The position numbers and the translations under genes were made by a program. The notes below the pieces were generated by a model. The model saw only the letters and a list, made by a program, of their open reading frames with translations. It did no database searches and had not been told where the DNA came from. This document shows, in pieces, positions 27,066 through 33,746 of a DNA stretch of 34,267 bases. Each line of letters begins with the position of its first letter. Position 1 is the first letter of the stretch. The stretch is from Burkholderiales bacterium (GTDB taxonomy: Bacteria; Pseudomonadota; Gammaproteobacteria; Burkholderiales; Burkholderiaceae_C): the NCBI GenBank assembly GCA_025358485.1, contig JANYJJ010000124.1, positions 1 through 34,267 on the forward strand, read 5' to 3'.

Positions 27066-27920
27066 TCAGGCGTCCAGCTCAAGCAACCAAGCCGAGGTGG
27101 CGGGTGCTGACATGTTGAGCAGCGCGGCGATCTCCGTCACGTCGTCGGGCACGGCAGGGTTGTCCCAACCTTGGGCGGTGTGTCGCGCCAGCCGTGTGGC
27201 CATGACCACGCTTTTGACGCTGGGGTGCTCGTCGTGGCTGTCGTCGGCACAGCGCACCAAGAGGTCGGGCAAACGCCAGGCCAACATCAACGCATGTTGC
27301 AGTTCGGGCAGTTTCACGCCCAAGGTTTGTTCTTGAACCGCGCTGGAACGCAGCGTGAGGTCGGCGAGTTGAGCTTGTCGCATTTGCAAAGCCAATGCGG
27401 GCGCGTGGCACCACATCAGCATGTCGGCAAAGTCGTGCAAGAGCGCTGCTTGGTACACCACGGGCGCGTCGTGATCCATGCGGTGCACGGCAAAGCTCAA
27501 GGCGAACGTGGCGGCGCGGTGGGCGCGCTTCGTCACTTCTTGCAAACCAGCCAAAGCTTCGGGCTGATCGGCCAAGTGGTCTTCTACCGTGGGCTGCAAA
27601 CCAAACTCGCGAAAGAAGGGGCTGATGCCCATCATGACCAACGCTGCGGTGACGGTTTCAGTGTCGGTGAGCAAGCGCTTTGAGCGGTGGCTGGCGGCGT
27701 AGGCTTGCACTTTGAGCGTCATCAACGGGTCGGCAGAAATCAACTCGCCCAGCACATTGGCATCGACTTTGTCTTCGTTCAGACGCATGGCCTCCAGCGC
27801 GTCGGAGGTTTCGGCCAACACAGGCAGGTCGGCGTTTTGCGCCACGTGACGAAAGTACTCCGTCCAGGCGGGAAGACTGGGGGTTTCAAAAAACGGAAAT
27901 CTGCGCACGCTGGTCAACAT
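27066..27920 (-). CDS. HDOD-domain protein
   Basis: The product is about 284 residues with one HDOD domain: LISADPLMTLKVQAYAASHR, TVTAALVMMGISPFFREFG, then AALLHDFADMLMWCHAPALA (with His-Asp). This domain is common in signalling proteins of Burkholderiales and has unknown biochemistry. There is no attached GGDEF, EAL or receiver domain. The start is ATG 27920 or GTG 27929; neither has a clear ribosome-binding site. It is transcribed in the same direction as the MscS gene, 175 bp upstream of it, and probably independently. Its substrate or partner is unknown. Confidence 0.85.
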   Translation of the reverse strand: MLTSVRRFPFFETPSLPAWTEYFRHVAQNADLPVLAETSDALEAMRLNEDKVDANVLGELISADPLMTLKVQAYAASHRSKRLLTDTETVTAALVMMGISPFFREFGLQPTVEDHLADQPEALAGLQEVTKRAHRAATFALSFAVHRMDHDAPVVYQAALLHDFADMLMWCHAPALALQMRQAQLADLTLRSSAVQEQTLGVKLPELQHALMLAWRLPDLLVRCADDSHDEHPSVKSVVMATRLARHTAQGWDNPAVPDDVTEIAALLNMSAPATSAWLLELDA

Positions 27921-28006
27921 ACAAGACACTCATCGGGAAGTGAGTTGACTGATTTATCGGCCTGTAACTTAGGGACTTGAGGGAGCGCTCAGCTCTGCGC
28001 CGCTTG

Positions 28007-28045
28007 AAAACCGGATTTCAAAACCGGATTTCAAAACCGAATCTC
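28007..28045. repeat. 13-bp tandem repeat, three units
   Basis: Three units of AAAACCGGATTTC, the third with two changes, run up to the stop codon of the DUF2855 gene (28044-28046) on the minus strand. Confidence 0.9.
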
Positions 28046-29237
28046 AAAACGAGAGCACATGCCCCTGCTGCGGCCGCGTCTGCCCGCTCAGCAGCTCGCG
28101 GTACACCGCCTCCACCGCCTTCGCTCCTTTGCCGCTGACCACCGTGAGCCAGGGCGAGGCAGGGTTGCTGAGCGCCTGCATGAAGCCGCCCCAGGCGGCG
28201 CCGGTGCGCTGATTCAAACCGGCTGGACCCCAATCGACGGCGCGTTTTTTAATTTGCGCGGGCGCAAAAAACAAGGTCGGGCGCGGGCCTGGCAAATGTT
28301 GAGGCGTCTCGCCGGCGGCCCCTGAATTTTTGGCTGTGAGGTCATCCCAATGCGTGCCGCCCACCGCGCAACTGTGCTTCAGCGCGTCGTTGAAATGTCG
28401 GTGCACTGCGGCGCGCACCGTGGCGCTGCCGCTCATGTCCACATAAGCGGTTGGCACATCGGCGGGCAAGCTGGCCACCTCGTCATAAGTGATGACTTGG
28501 TCATAGCAACCCAAGCCGCGCGTGAAGGCAGCGTTGGCCGCAGAAGTGAGGCCGATGACTTTGACGGCCGACGGCGTGCTGCGCTGTTGGTTCAAACCGC
28601 GGCTCAAACAAAATGCGGTGCCATAAGCGGTCTTGCTGGACGCGCTGGACAGCAGCACCGCCTTGGCGCCGAAGAAGTGGTTGTCGGCCAAAAAATCGTC
28701 AATCAAAAATGAGGTCATGAACAACGGGCGCAGCAAGGCGATATGCGCCTCGTGTGCCACCGCATAGCTGGGATCGGCAGCGCAGCGGGTGTATTGGTTG
28801 TACACAGGGTGCAGCTCGCGGCGGTGCTCGGCGGCGTCAACAAAGCTGCTCGCGCTGATGCGCGCGGGTTGCAGCACGGCGTGCGTGGCCATGGGGAAGT
28901 AGCCGTAGATGCGCTCACCCAAAACAACGCCATCCGCGCGCGACTCAACCACATCGGCAAAGCCCCACACCGGGATGCAGCCATGCGCGGCATCGGCAGT
29001 GCTTGTGGTTACACGAGCAGTGACAGGAGCGGCGACAGGAAAGAAATTCCAGTACTTCATCGCATCACCAAACGCCGCGTAAGTGATGTTGTTGGAGGTC
29101 AGCGCAAAGCTGTTGATGCGCAGACGGATGTGGCCGTCGGCGAGCGGGGCTGAGGCGGCGGCGTCACTGACCAAACCGATTTGGTGCAGGTCGCTTTTCT
29201 TCACAGTGAACATGTGGGCGGGGGCAGGGGTGGTCAT
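28044..29237 (-). CDS. DUF2855 family protein
   Basis: The product is 397 residues. ALTSNNITYAAFGDAMKYWNFFP is a conserved stretch of the DUF2855 family, followed by IPVWGFADVVES, GERIYGYFPMA and VLLSSASSKTAYG with FCLSRG. These parts resemble a medium-chain dehydrogenase-like fold without the zinc motif; the last may be a nucleotide-binding loop. The activity of the family is unknown. ATG 29237 is chosen from the N-terminal part of the conserved region; an upstream open stretch of 20 codons is not supported. The gene is followed by a 13-bp tandem array. A 180-bp gap with no recognisable gene lies between it and the next leftward gene at 29419. Confidence 0.83.
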   Translation of the reverse strand: MTTPAPAHMFTVKKSDLHQIGLVSDAAASAPLADGHIRLRINSFALTSNNITYAAFGDAMKYWNFFPVAAPVTARVTTSTADAAHGCIPVWGFADVVESRADGVVLGERIYGYFPMATHAVLQPARISASSFVDAAEHRRELHPVYNQYTRCAADPSYAVAHEAHIALLRPLFMTSFLIDDFLADNHFFGAKAVLLSSASSKTAYGTAFCLSRGLNQQRSTPSAVKVIGLTSAANAAFTRGLGCYDQVITYDEVASLPADVPTAYVDMSGSATVRAAVHRHFNDALKHSCAVGGTHWDDLTAKNSGAAGETPQHLPGPRPTLFFAPAQIKKRAVDWGPAGLNQRTGAAWGGFMQALSNPASPWLTVVSGKGAKAVEAVYRELLSGQTRPQQGHVLSF

Positions 29238-29418
29238 AAGAGGTCTCGGTTTTGGACGGTCTGCCGCGGCTGGGATGGCGTTGACGTGGTGCAGCAACCG
29301 AACAGTGCGGCACGCTGTCTGCGGACAGCACGCTGCGCGGCAGCAACGCGCAGATTGTGGCGCGGCGCATCACGCTTACAGCGAATTTTTATCTGCGCCA
29401 CAGGCCATCACAACCGCA

Positions 29419-29697
29419 TCAGAGCCGCTTCACCCCGCTCAACCAGCCCACCAAGTTGCCGTCAACGTAGAGCGCGCCTTCGGGAGCACCGGAGTCGGCG
29501 TAGAACTCCAGCACGGGCGGCAAAGCTTTGCTGCGCCGTGATGGCAGGGGTGCCACCAGTTGGCGGGCCATGCGGGTGAGCATGCTGCTGAGGGCGCGCA
29601 AGCCCAAGGCGGCTGCGTGGCGCAGCGTGTCGCTGCCGTAAAGATTGCTTCGATGTGCCTCGGTCGTGTGCCAAGGCAAGTGCTTGTCGGATGTCAT
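29419..29697 (-). CDS. Small conserved hypothetical protein
   Basis: The product is 92 residues. The C-terminal half, LPPVLEFYADSGAPEGALYV then DGNLVGWLSGVKRL, is a compact motif typical of a small family I know from Burkholderiales hypotheticals; no function is known. The N-terminal half is basic and helical (RMARQL). ATG 29697 is chosen because the upstream extension runs into the REP-like hairpin. It is likely cotranscribed with the 57-residue gene at 29782-29955, with the hairpin between them. Confidence 0.6.
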   Translation of the reverse strand: MTSDKHLPWHTTEAHRSNLYGSDTLRHAAALGLRALSSMLTRMARQLVAPLPSRRSKALPPVLEFYADSGAPEGALYVDGNLVGWLSGVKRL

Positions 29698-29716
29698 TTT
29701 TGGCTTTCGGTATGCA

Positions 29717-29774
29717 CCGTGCGGCCTGAGGTGTCGAAGCATGGAAAACCGCTTCGACACCTCAAGCCGCACGG
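29717..29774. repeat. REP-like inverted pair (24-bp arms)
   Basis: Arms 29717-29740 and 29751-29774 are inverse copies with a single mismatch (23 of 24 bp) around a 10-bp loop. The arm carries GAGGTGTCGAAGC. Related single arms lie at 15089-15111 and 22344-22364. The hairpin lies between two small leftward genes, so it may act as a transcript stabiliser, partial terminator or gyrase/IHF-type site. No transposase of the REP-associated type is in the window. Confidence 0.88.
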
Positions 29775-29781
29775 CATTGAT

Positions 29782-29955
29782 TCATGTCGGTTTGGGTCGG
29801 CGCTCAAGCTGGTCGAGCTCGCGTCGCAGAGATTGGTTGTTGCCTTGGCGCATGGCCGCGCGGGTGGCCTGATGGCTGCCTGCGCTGCGGAATTTGGCGG
29901 CGGCCACCATGGGGTTGCGGGGCTTGCGGGTGGTGACGGTGAATTGAATCTTCAT
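29782..29955 (-). CDS. Small basic hypothetical protein (57 residues)
   Basis: The product starts MKIQFTVTTRKPRNPMVAAA, followed by KFRSAGSHQATRAAMRQGN and a charged end LRRELDQLERRPKPT. It is strongly basic, with no membrane segment and no motif I can name; a nucleic-acid-binding role would fit the charge but is not shown. ATG 29955 has a good GGAGA ribosome-binding site at 29961-29965 on the minus strand. Upstream is an unusual leader: a terminator-like hairpin (29996-30032) and a palindromic promoter region (30054-30089). Confidence 0.6.
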   Translation of the reverse strand: MKIQFTVTTRKPRNPMVAAAKFRSAGSHQATRAAMRQGNNQSLRRELDQLERRPKPT

Positions 29956-29995
29956 GAGGGTCTCCGGTGGGTTAAAAAAAGTTAAAAACAAGATC

Positions 29996-30032
29996 AAAAA
30001 AAGCCCAAGGCAGTCTGTTGACCGGCTTGGGC
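29996..30032 (-). terminator. Terminator-like hairpin in leader
   Basis: On the minus strand, the stem GCCCAAG/CTTGGGC with a loop of about 16 nt is followed by seven T. It lies between a candidate promoter (30062-30089) and the start of the 57-residue gene at 29955. It may end transcripts of the HTH-like gene at 30201 or act as an attenuator. The sequence AAGCCCC just before it on the same strand could pair with GGGCTT and compete. Confidence 0.65.
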
Positions 30033-30053
30033 ATCTGCTGGGGCTTCATCAAC

Positions 30054-30089
30054 TTGCGCAAATGATAAACATATGATTATCTTGCGCAA
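30054..30089 (-). promoter_or_regulatory. Candidate promoter with overlapping operators
   Basis: TTGCGCAA palindromes at 30054-30061 and 30082-30089 flank the near-palindrome GATAAACATATGATTATC (30064-30081). On the minus strand, TTGCGC (30089-30084) and TATCAT (30067-30062) are spaced 16 bp, a good sigma-70 match, so operators would cover the promoter. It would drive the gene at 29955 leftward. The binding protein is unknown; the GATAAT content has slight Fur-box character. Confidence 0.5.
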
Positions 30090-30132
30090 GAGGCTTTGAT
30101 CTGACTTGTGTGCAAATCGCAACGTCAAACGT

Positions 30133-30142
30133 GGGGGGGGGG
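30133..30142 (+). repeat. G10 homopolymer tract
   Basis: Ten consecutive G in a noncoding stretch upstream of the leader promoter. Such tracts are prone to slippage and to sequencing error. No supported gene crosses it. Confidence 0.8.
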
Positions 30143-30200
30143 AACGTGGGTGCGTCGGATGTTTGCGTTTTCTTTCATCGCCTTCGCTGATTGCTTCCCG

Positions 30201-30779
30201 TCATCGCCTCCATTTCAACGGTGCAACGCCCGCTTGGGTGCTGGCCCACAGCGCGTCGGCGTTGTCGTGGGTGTCAACGACGGGTTGGGACTCAGGGGCT
30301 GCCTTCGATGCGGTCGGAACCAGCACCTCGCCCAGCAAATCGAGCAAGCGCGTGCGTGCGCGTTGCGGATGGCGTCTGTAGTAGGTCAGCACCAAGCCCA
30401 CCATGAAGCGTTCGTCGTCGTCGCGCGGCAAGTGGCTGGGTGGTTCGACGCCTGCGCGTGATGAAGGCAGAGAAAGCGCCGAGGGCTTGGGTGCGGACGC
30501 AGTGGGTGGCACCAAGCCATGCGGTTCGTCCATCCAGCCTGACGGCTTGCCGCACAGTTGCTCAAACTGGCGCGCCAGCCGTTCACCAATTTGGCGCGAG
30601 CGGCTTTTGATTTGGCTCCAATAGCTGGGTTGAATTTGCAGTTGCTCTGCAAATCGGCCTTCCAACCCGCGCAGCGCAGCCGCGTCAGGGTGCTTCAAGG
30701 TCGCATGAACAAATTCATCAAACAAGGCCAGCGCGTTGGCAAGGCGGATTTGGGGCACGTCGCGATGACCAGAATTCAT
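30201..30779 (-). CDS. HTH-like DNA-binding protein
   Basis: The product is 192 residues. The region LEGRFAEQLQIQPSYWSQIK then SRSRQIGERLARQFEQLCGK (about 39-78), followed by PSGWMDEPHGL, looks like a Cro/CI-type helix-turn-helix and its family tail. A Pro/Ser-rich linker and a C-terminal helical part (MVGLVLTYYRRHPQRARTRL) follow. ATG 30779 is chosen as the first in-frame start near the domain; the 44-codon upstream extension is unlikely. It could regulate its own region or the operator at 30054-30089, but that is inference. No adjacent phage genes were found. Confidence 0.65.
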   Translation of the reverse strand: MNSGHRDVPQIRLANALALFDEFVHATLKHPDAAALRGLEGRFAEQLQIQPSYWSQIKSRSRQIGERLARQFEQLCGKPSGWMDEPHGLVPPTASAPKPSALSLPSSRAGVEPPSHLPRDDDERFMVGLVLTYYRRHPQRARTRLLDLLGEVLVPTASKAAPESQPVVDTHDNADALWASTQAGVAPLKWRR

Positions 30780-30928
30780 GCGCTGATGATAAAGCGGCGT
30801 TGATCTTGAACTGCTGAAGTTGACGCGCCTCAACGCGAGCGAAGGCGTTCGCTTCACGCAAAACACAAGATGAATCCCGTTCGCTTTAAGGTGGATTTTC
30901 TGGCTGACCACATCGCGCGCTGCGTTGG
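30780..30928. other. Gap with short hairpin, no gene seen
   Basis: A stem AGCGAA/TTCGCT with loop GGCG lies near 30839-30854, without a T-run. Nothing else is recognisable. Confidence 0.35.
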
Positions 30929-31093
30929 TTATTGCATGGCGGGCAGATCGACAAGCTGGCTTAACTTCACCCAGGCTTTGGCTGGGGCCGTGAAATCCAA
31001 TGCGTCCAAGTCCTGCAAGTCAGCCTGCGAGGGCTCCAAACAAGTCGCGTGCGCTGCCGCGCTGAGCAGCAGACCGAGCAGCGCCCATGACAA
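30929..31093 (-). CDS. Possible small exported protein
   Basis: A short frame of 54 codons from TTG 31093 to TAA. It starts MSWALLGLLLSAAAHATC, a plausible signal peptide with cleavage after AHA, and continues with the acidic-hydrophobic ADLQDLDALDFTAPAKAWVK to the end LSQLVDLPAMQ. The frame is open further upstream, with non-standard starts such as CTG, so the N-terminus is uncertain. There is no good ribosome-binding site. The signal-like sequence is the only support. Confidence 0.35.
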   Translation of the reverse strand: MSWALLGLLLSAAAHATCLEPSQADLQDLDALDFTAPAKAWVKLSQLVDLPAMQ

Positions 31094-31243
31094 ACGGCAC
31101 AGGATGTGAAGGGAGATGGCAAATTGGCAACTAATTTTCGAAGAGGGTGGACGCTTCGGTATCAGTGTGCCGAGGTCGACCTTGAAGCAGGTCAGAACGG
31201 TTGGGGAGACAAGCGCAAATCCAACGGCTGCGCAAAGCTGTAT

Positions 31244-31672
31244 TCAGCGCACGGTGGCTGCGCTCGCCGCAGGCAGCGGGTACAAGGCGCGGGCGATTTT
31301 GCAAGTGCTGCCTTGCCAGTCTGAGCGGCAGGCGGTGTCCACCTCGCTGCACATGGCGTCGCCAGCGCGGCGCAGCGCCGCAAACTTGGCCCCGTCAACC
31401 TCGCCCACCCCGGCAATGAAAACCCTCGACGAGCTCGGCGTGGACGGGCTGGCGTTCATCGCGCTGCATGTGCCGCGCAGCATCTCCAGCTGGCAGCGCT
31501 GCGTCAATTCAGTGACGAGGTTAGCGTTTGGTGGCTTGACTTTGCGCTGTGCATCGGCCGCTGTGACGGCCCATGCCAGCACCACAGCGGCGACCAAACC
31601 CAATAAGACAGCGCTGATCAGCCACCGCTTAGACCAGTTGCGTGATGTTTGTTGCGCGGGCGCAGCACTCAT
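31244..31672 (-). CDS. Small membrane-anchored protein with five cysteines
   Basis: The product is 142 residues. One hydrophobic segment (about 17-39, RWLISAVLLGLVAAVVLAWA) anchors it, with the C-terminal part outside. Cys60, Cys69, Cys108, Cys115 and Cys124 lie outside, in CQLEMLRGTC and CSEVDTACRSDWQGSTC, and suggest disulfides. The family is not recognised beyond a small periplasmic-protein look. ATG 31672 is the only reasonable start. It is transcribed leftward, 92 bp from the tRNA on the same strand. Confidence 0.65.
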   Translation of the reverse strand: MSAAPAQQTSRNWSKRWLISAVLLGLVAAVVLAWAVTAADAQRKVKPPNANLVTELTQRCQLEMLRGTCSAMNASPSTPSSSRVFIAGVGEVDGAKFAALRRAGDAMCSEVDTACRSDWQGSTCKIARALYPLPAASAATVR

Positions 31673-31763
31673 GGTTAGGCGCGATCTTTGACGGTGGCTT
31701 GGTCAAGGTTTGGGCGAAATCGCAAGCGTTCAACGCGGTAGCTGAAACCGCTGGCGAAGCCCG

Positions 31764-31839
31764 TGGTGCGCCCGGCTGGGATCGAACCAGCAACCCCTGC
31801 CTTCGGAGGGCAGTACTCTATCCATTGAGCTACGGACGC
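31764..31839 (-). tRNA. tRNA-Arg (anticodon CCG)
   Basis: On the minus strand the 76-nt RNA has acceptor arms GCGTCCG and CGGGCGC, discriminator A and an encoded CCA end. The anticodon stem CTGCC/GGCAG closes the loop CTCCGAA with anticodon CCG (Arg). The T-arm loop GGTTCGATCCC is standard. All lengths are normal. Confidence 0.96.
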
Positions 31840-31960
31840 AAGAGCTCGAGTGTAGCGGGGCGGTCTTGTGAAGCTGCCCCTAAGTAGGCGTGCCTGACGC
31901 AGCACTGACCGTGAGGTCGCACTGCGCAGTCATGCGTCTGCGTGACAAGAGATGGGACTT

Positions 31961-32006
31961 TATAATCTAACGTTTATCTCAAGCCACACGTCGCTTGAGC
32001 GTTTTT
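31961..32006 (+). promoter_or_regulatory. Promoter -10 and terminator-like leader hairpin
   Basis: A perfect TATAAT lies at 31961-31966 ahead of the cytochrome c gene; the -35 is weak. The leader then contains CTCAAGC (31978-31984) paired with GCTTGAG (31993-31999), followed by CGTTTTT. This looks like an intrinsic terminator between promoter and start codon. It could be an attenuator or just a weak leader structure. Confidence 0.45.
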
Positions 32007-32022
32007 CGACGTTGAGGAATTC

Positions 32023-32910
32023 ATGAGCGACCCCCACAGCACAGACGACTACGACGGCCCGCACGAAGGGCCCATCAAAACACCGAAGCAGCTGATCGTG
32101 GCGGTGTTGTTCTCATTCGTAGTGCCCATCATCGGCATCATTTTGTTGGTGATGTACGTCGACAGCGCCACCAAACCTGCCGCCGGCAGCGACGCCTTCA
32201 AGCCGCAGTCGGTGTTGACGCGCATTCAACCGGTGGGCTCTGTGCAAGTCAAAGACGCATCGGCCCCGGTGGTGTTGCTGACCGGCGAACAGGTTTACGC
32301 CGCGCGCTGCACCGCCTGCCACGCCGCCGGTTTGGCCGGTGCCCCCAAGATGGGCGACGCCGCCGCTTGGGCACCGCGCTTGGGCCAAGGCTACGACGTG
32401 TTGCTGTCCCATGCCTTGAAGGGCAAGGGCGCAATGTCCGCTCAAGGTGGCGGCGAGCAAAGCGATTTGGAGATTGGCCGAGCGGTGGTCTACATGACCA
32501 ACAAGAGTGGCGCGAAATTTCCTGAGCCTCAAACGTCAGCTGCACCAGCGGCACCAGCTACTCCAGCAGCGGCAGCCCCCCCATCGGCCATGCTGCCAGT
32601 CGCTGGCGCGGTTGCGGCCATCGCCGCTGGTGCGGCCGTGAAAGTGGCCATGGCCGACACGCCTCCATCGGCTGGGGCTGTGCCCAAGCTTTACACCGCT
32701 GTGTGCCAAGCCTGCCACGTGGCGGGCTTGGCCGGTTCCCCGAAGTTCGGCGACAAAACCGCCTGGGCTCCACGCTTGGGCCAAGGCATTGCCGGCTTGA
32801 CCGCCAACGTGGTCAAAGGCAAGGGCGCGATGCCACCCAAAGGCGGCTCGGCAGCTTCTGAGGCCGAGATCAAGGAAGCGGTAACTTACATGGTGAGCGC
32901 GGTCAAGTAA
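32023..32910 (+). CDS. Membrane-anchored diheme cytochrome c (c5 type)
   Basis: The product is 295 residues. One membrane helix (about 24-46, LIVAVLFSFVVPIIGIILLV) anchors it with the N-terminus inside. Two cytochrome c5-like domains follow. The first has CTACH (96-100) and GKGAMSAQGG with Met138; the second has CQACH (228-232) and GKGAMPPKGG with Met270, each supplying the likely axial Met. An Ala/Pro-rich linker (about 171-215) joins them. Both domains have the sequence AAWAPRLGQG or TAWAPRLGQG, so they arose by duplication. It carries electrons in the periplasm, probably towards a terminal oxidase. GAGGA ahead of ATG 32023 is a good ribosome-binding site. Confidence 0.93.
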   Translation: MSDPHSTDDYDGPHEGPIKTPKQLIVAVLFSFVVPIIGIILLVMYVDSATKPAAGSDAFKPQSVLTRIQPVGSVQVKDASAPVVLLTGEQVYAARCTACHAAGLAGAPKMGDAAAWAPRLGQGYDVLLSHALKGKGAMSAQGGGEQSDLEIGRAVVYMTNKSGAKFPEPQTSAAPAAPATPAAAAPPSAMLPVAGAVAAIAAGAAVKVAMADTPPSAGAVPKLYTAVCQACHVAGLAGSPKFGDKTAWAPRLGQGIAGLTANVVKGKGAMPPKGGSAASEAEIKEAVTYMVSAVK

Positions 32911-32956
32911 GCGCACCTCTCTGACAAGCTTCCCTGACAAACTTCTTTGATGCTAG

Positions 32957-32986
32957 AAAAAAAGCCGACCCTGGGTCGGCTTTTTT
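32957..32986. terminator. Bidirectional rho-independent terminator
   Basis: A run of seven A, the stem GCCGACCC/GGGTCGGC with minimal loop, and a run of six T. It lies 47 bp after the cytochrome stop and works in both directions by symmetry. Confidence 0.92.
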
Positions 32987-32990
32987 CATG

Positions 32991-33029
32991 GGCATTTCTG
33001 TTTGGCATTTCTGTTTGACATTTCTGTTT
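32991..33029 (+). repeat. 13-bp tandem repeat, three units
   Basis: Three units of GGCATTTCTGTTT, the last with one change, follow immediately after the cytochrome terminator. Confidence 0.92.
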
Positions 33030-33152
33030 GGTATGCAAGCCCGTTGACGACGCATCCGAACTCGCGTTGGCTGCGTATGCACATATCGGCAGGCAGCGTT
33101 GAGCCGCAATGCCGCGCGCTTGTTCCCCGCATCAAACCCATCAGGAGCCACC

Positions 33153-33746
33153 ATGAAAATCATTTCGCCCACCTTGCCCACCTCACCCACCTGCGCAGCC
33201 GCGGTCACGGCCTTATTGATGTCAGCCTGCGCAGCCCAAGCGCCGATGATGAAAGACGTGGCCCAAGCCATGGCTGTTGACAGTGCTGCAATGAATGCCG
33301 CGCTGCCAGCAGCCATTCGCGCGCCTGCGGGTCAAAGAGCATTGATGACCCAGCGTGGTGTGGGCCAGCTGACCTACGAATGCCGCGCCAAAAAAGACAT
33401 GGCAACGCAGTTTGAATGGGTCTTTGTGGGGCCGGTTGCTACGCTGATGAACACCGACCGCAAGGTGGTGGGTAAGTATTACGCAGGCCCAACGTGGGAA
33501 GCGAATGACGGCTCGAAAGTCACTGGCAAACAAGTGGCCATCTCGCCTGCCGCAGCGGGCAACATCCCTTTGCAACTGGTCAAAGCCGATGCTGCCATGG
33601 GCGAGGGTGCGATGAAAGGCGTCAGCTACATCCAGCGATTGAAGACGCAAGGCGGCGTGGCGCCCACTGCCACCTGCGACGCGGCATCGGTCAGCAAACG
33701 CATGACGGTGCCTTACGAGGCCGACTACGTTTTTTACGGGATGTGA
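33153..33746 (+). CDS. DUF3455 secreted protein
   Basis: The product is 197 residues. A signal segment ends near ALLMSACAAQ, where Cys26 may be a lipobox (MSAC, not ideal). The mature part matches the DUF3455 family: RALMTQRGVGQLTYECRAK, KYYAGPTWEANDGSKVTGK, GVSYIQRLKTQGGVAP and the C-terminal VPYEADYVFYGM. Function is unknown. ATG 33153 has CAGGAG at 33142-33147, and the open stretch before it is not protein-like. The 3' end overlaps by 13 bases with the convergent gene that follows. Confidence 0.86.
   Translation: MKIISPTLPTSPTCAAAVTALLMSACAAQAPMMKDVAQAMAVDSAAMNAALPAAIRAPAGQRALMTQRGVGQLTYECRAKKDMATQFEWVFVGPVATLMNTDRKVVGKYYAGPTWEANDGSKVTGKQVAISPAAAGNIPLQLVKADAAMGEGAMKGVSYIQRLKTQGGVAPTATCDAASVSKRMTVPYEADYVFYGM

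Noticed and set aside
29972-29995. Phe-rich leader peptide as a phenylalanine attenuator
   Set aside because: The Phe codons come from the terminator T-run and lie after the hairpin, not before it as in known attenuators.
30054-30089. Possible dif-type Xer recombination site
   Set aside because: Although palindromic and AT-rich in the centre, it does not match the conserved XerD arm TTATGTTAAAT; promoter and operator features explain it better.
30106-30461. Two plus-strand frames through the G10 tract
   Set aside because: No ribosome-binding site or motif; they run antisense to the HTH-like gene.
31675-31905. Minus-strand frame across the tRNA
   Set aside because: The translated VAQWIEYCPP-type text is a known artefact of reading tRNA sequence as protein.
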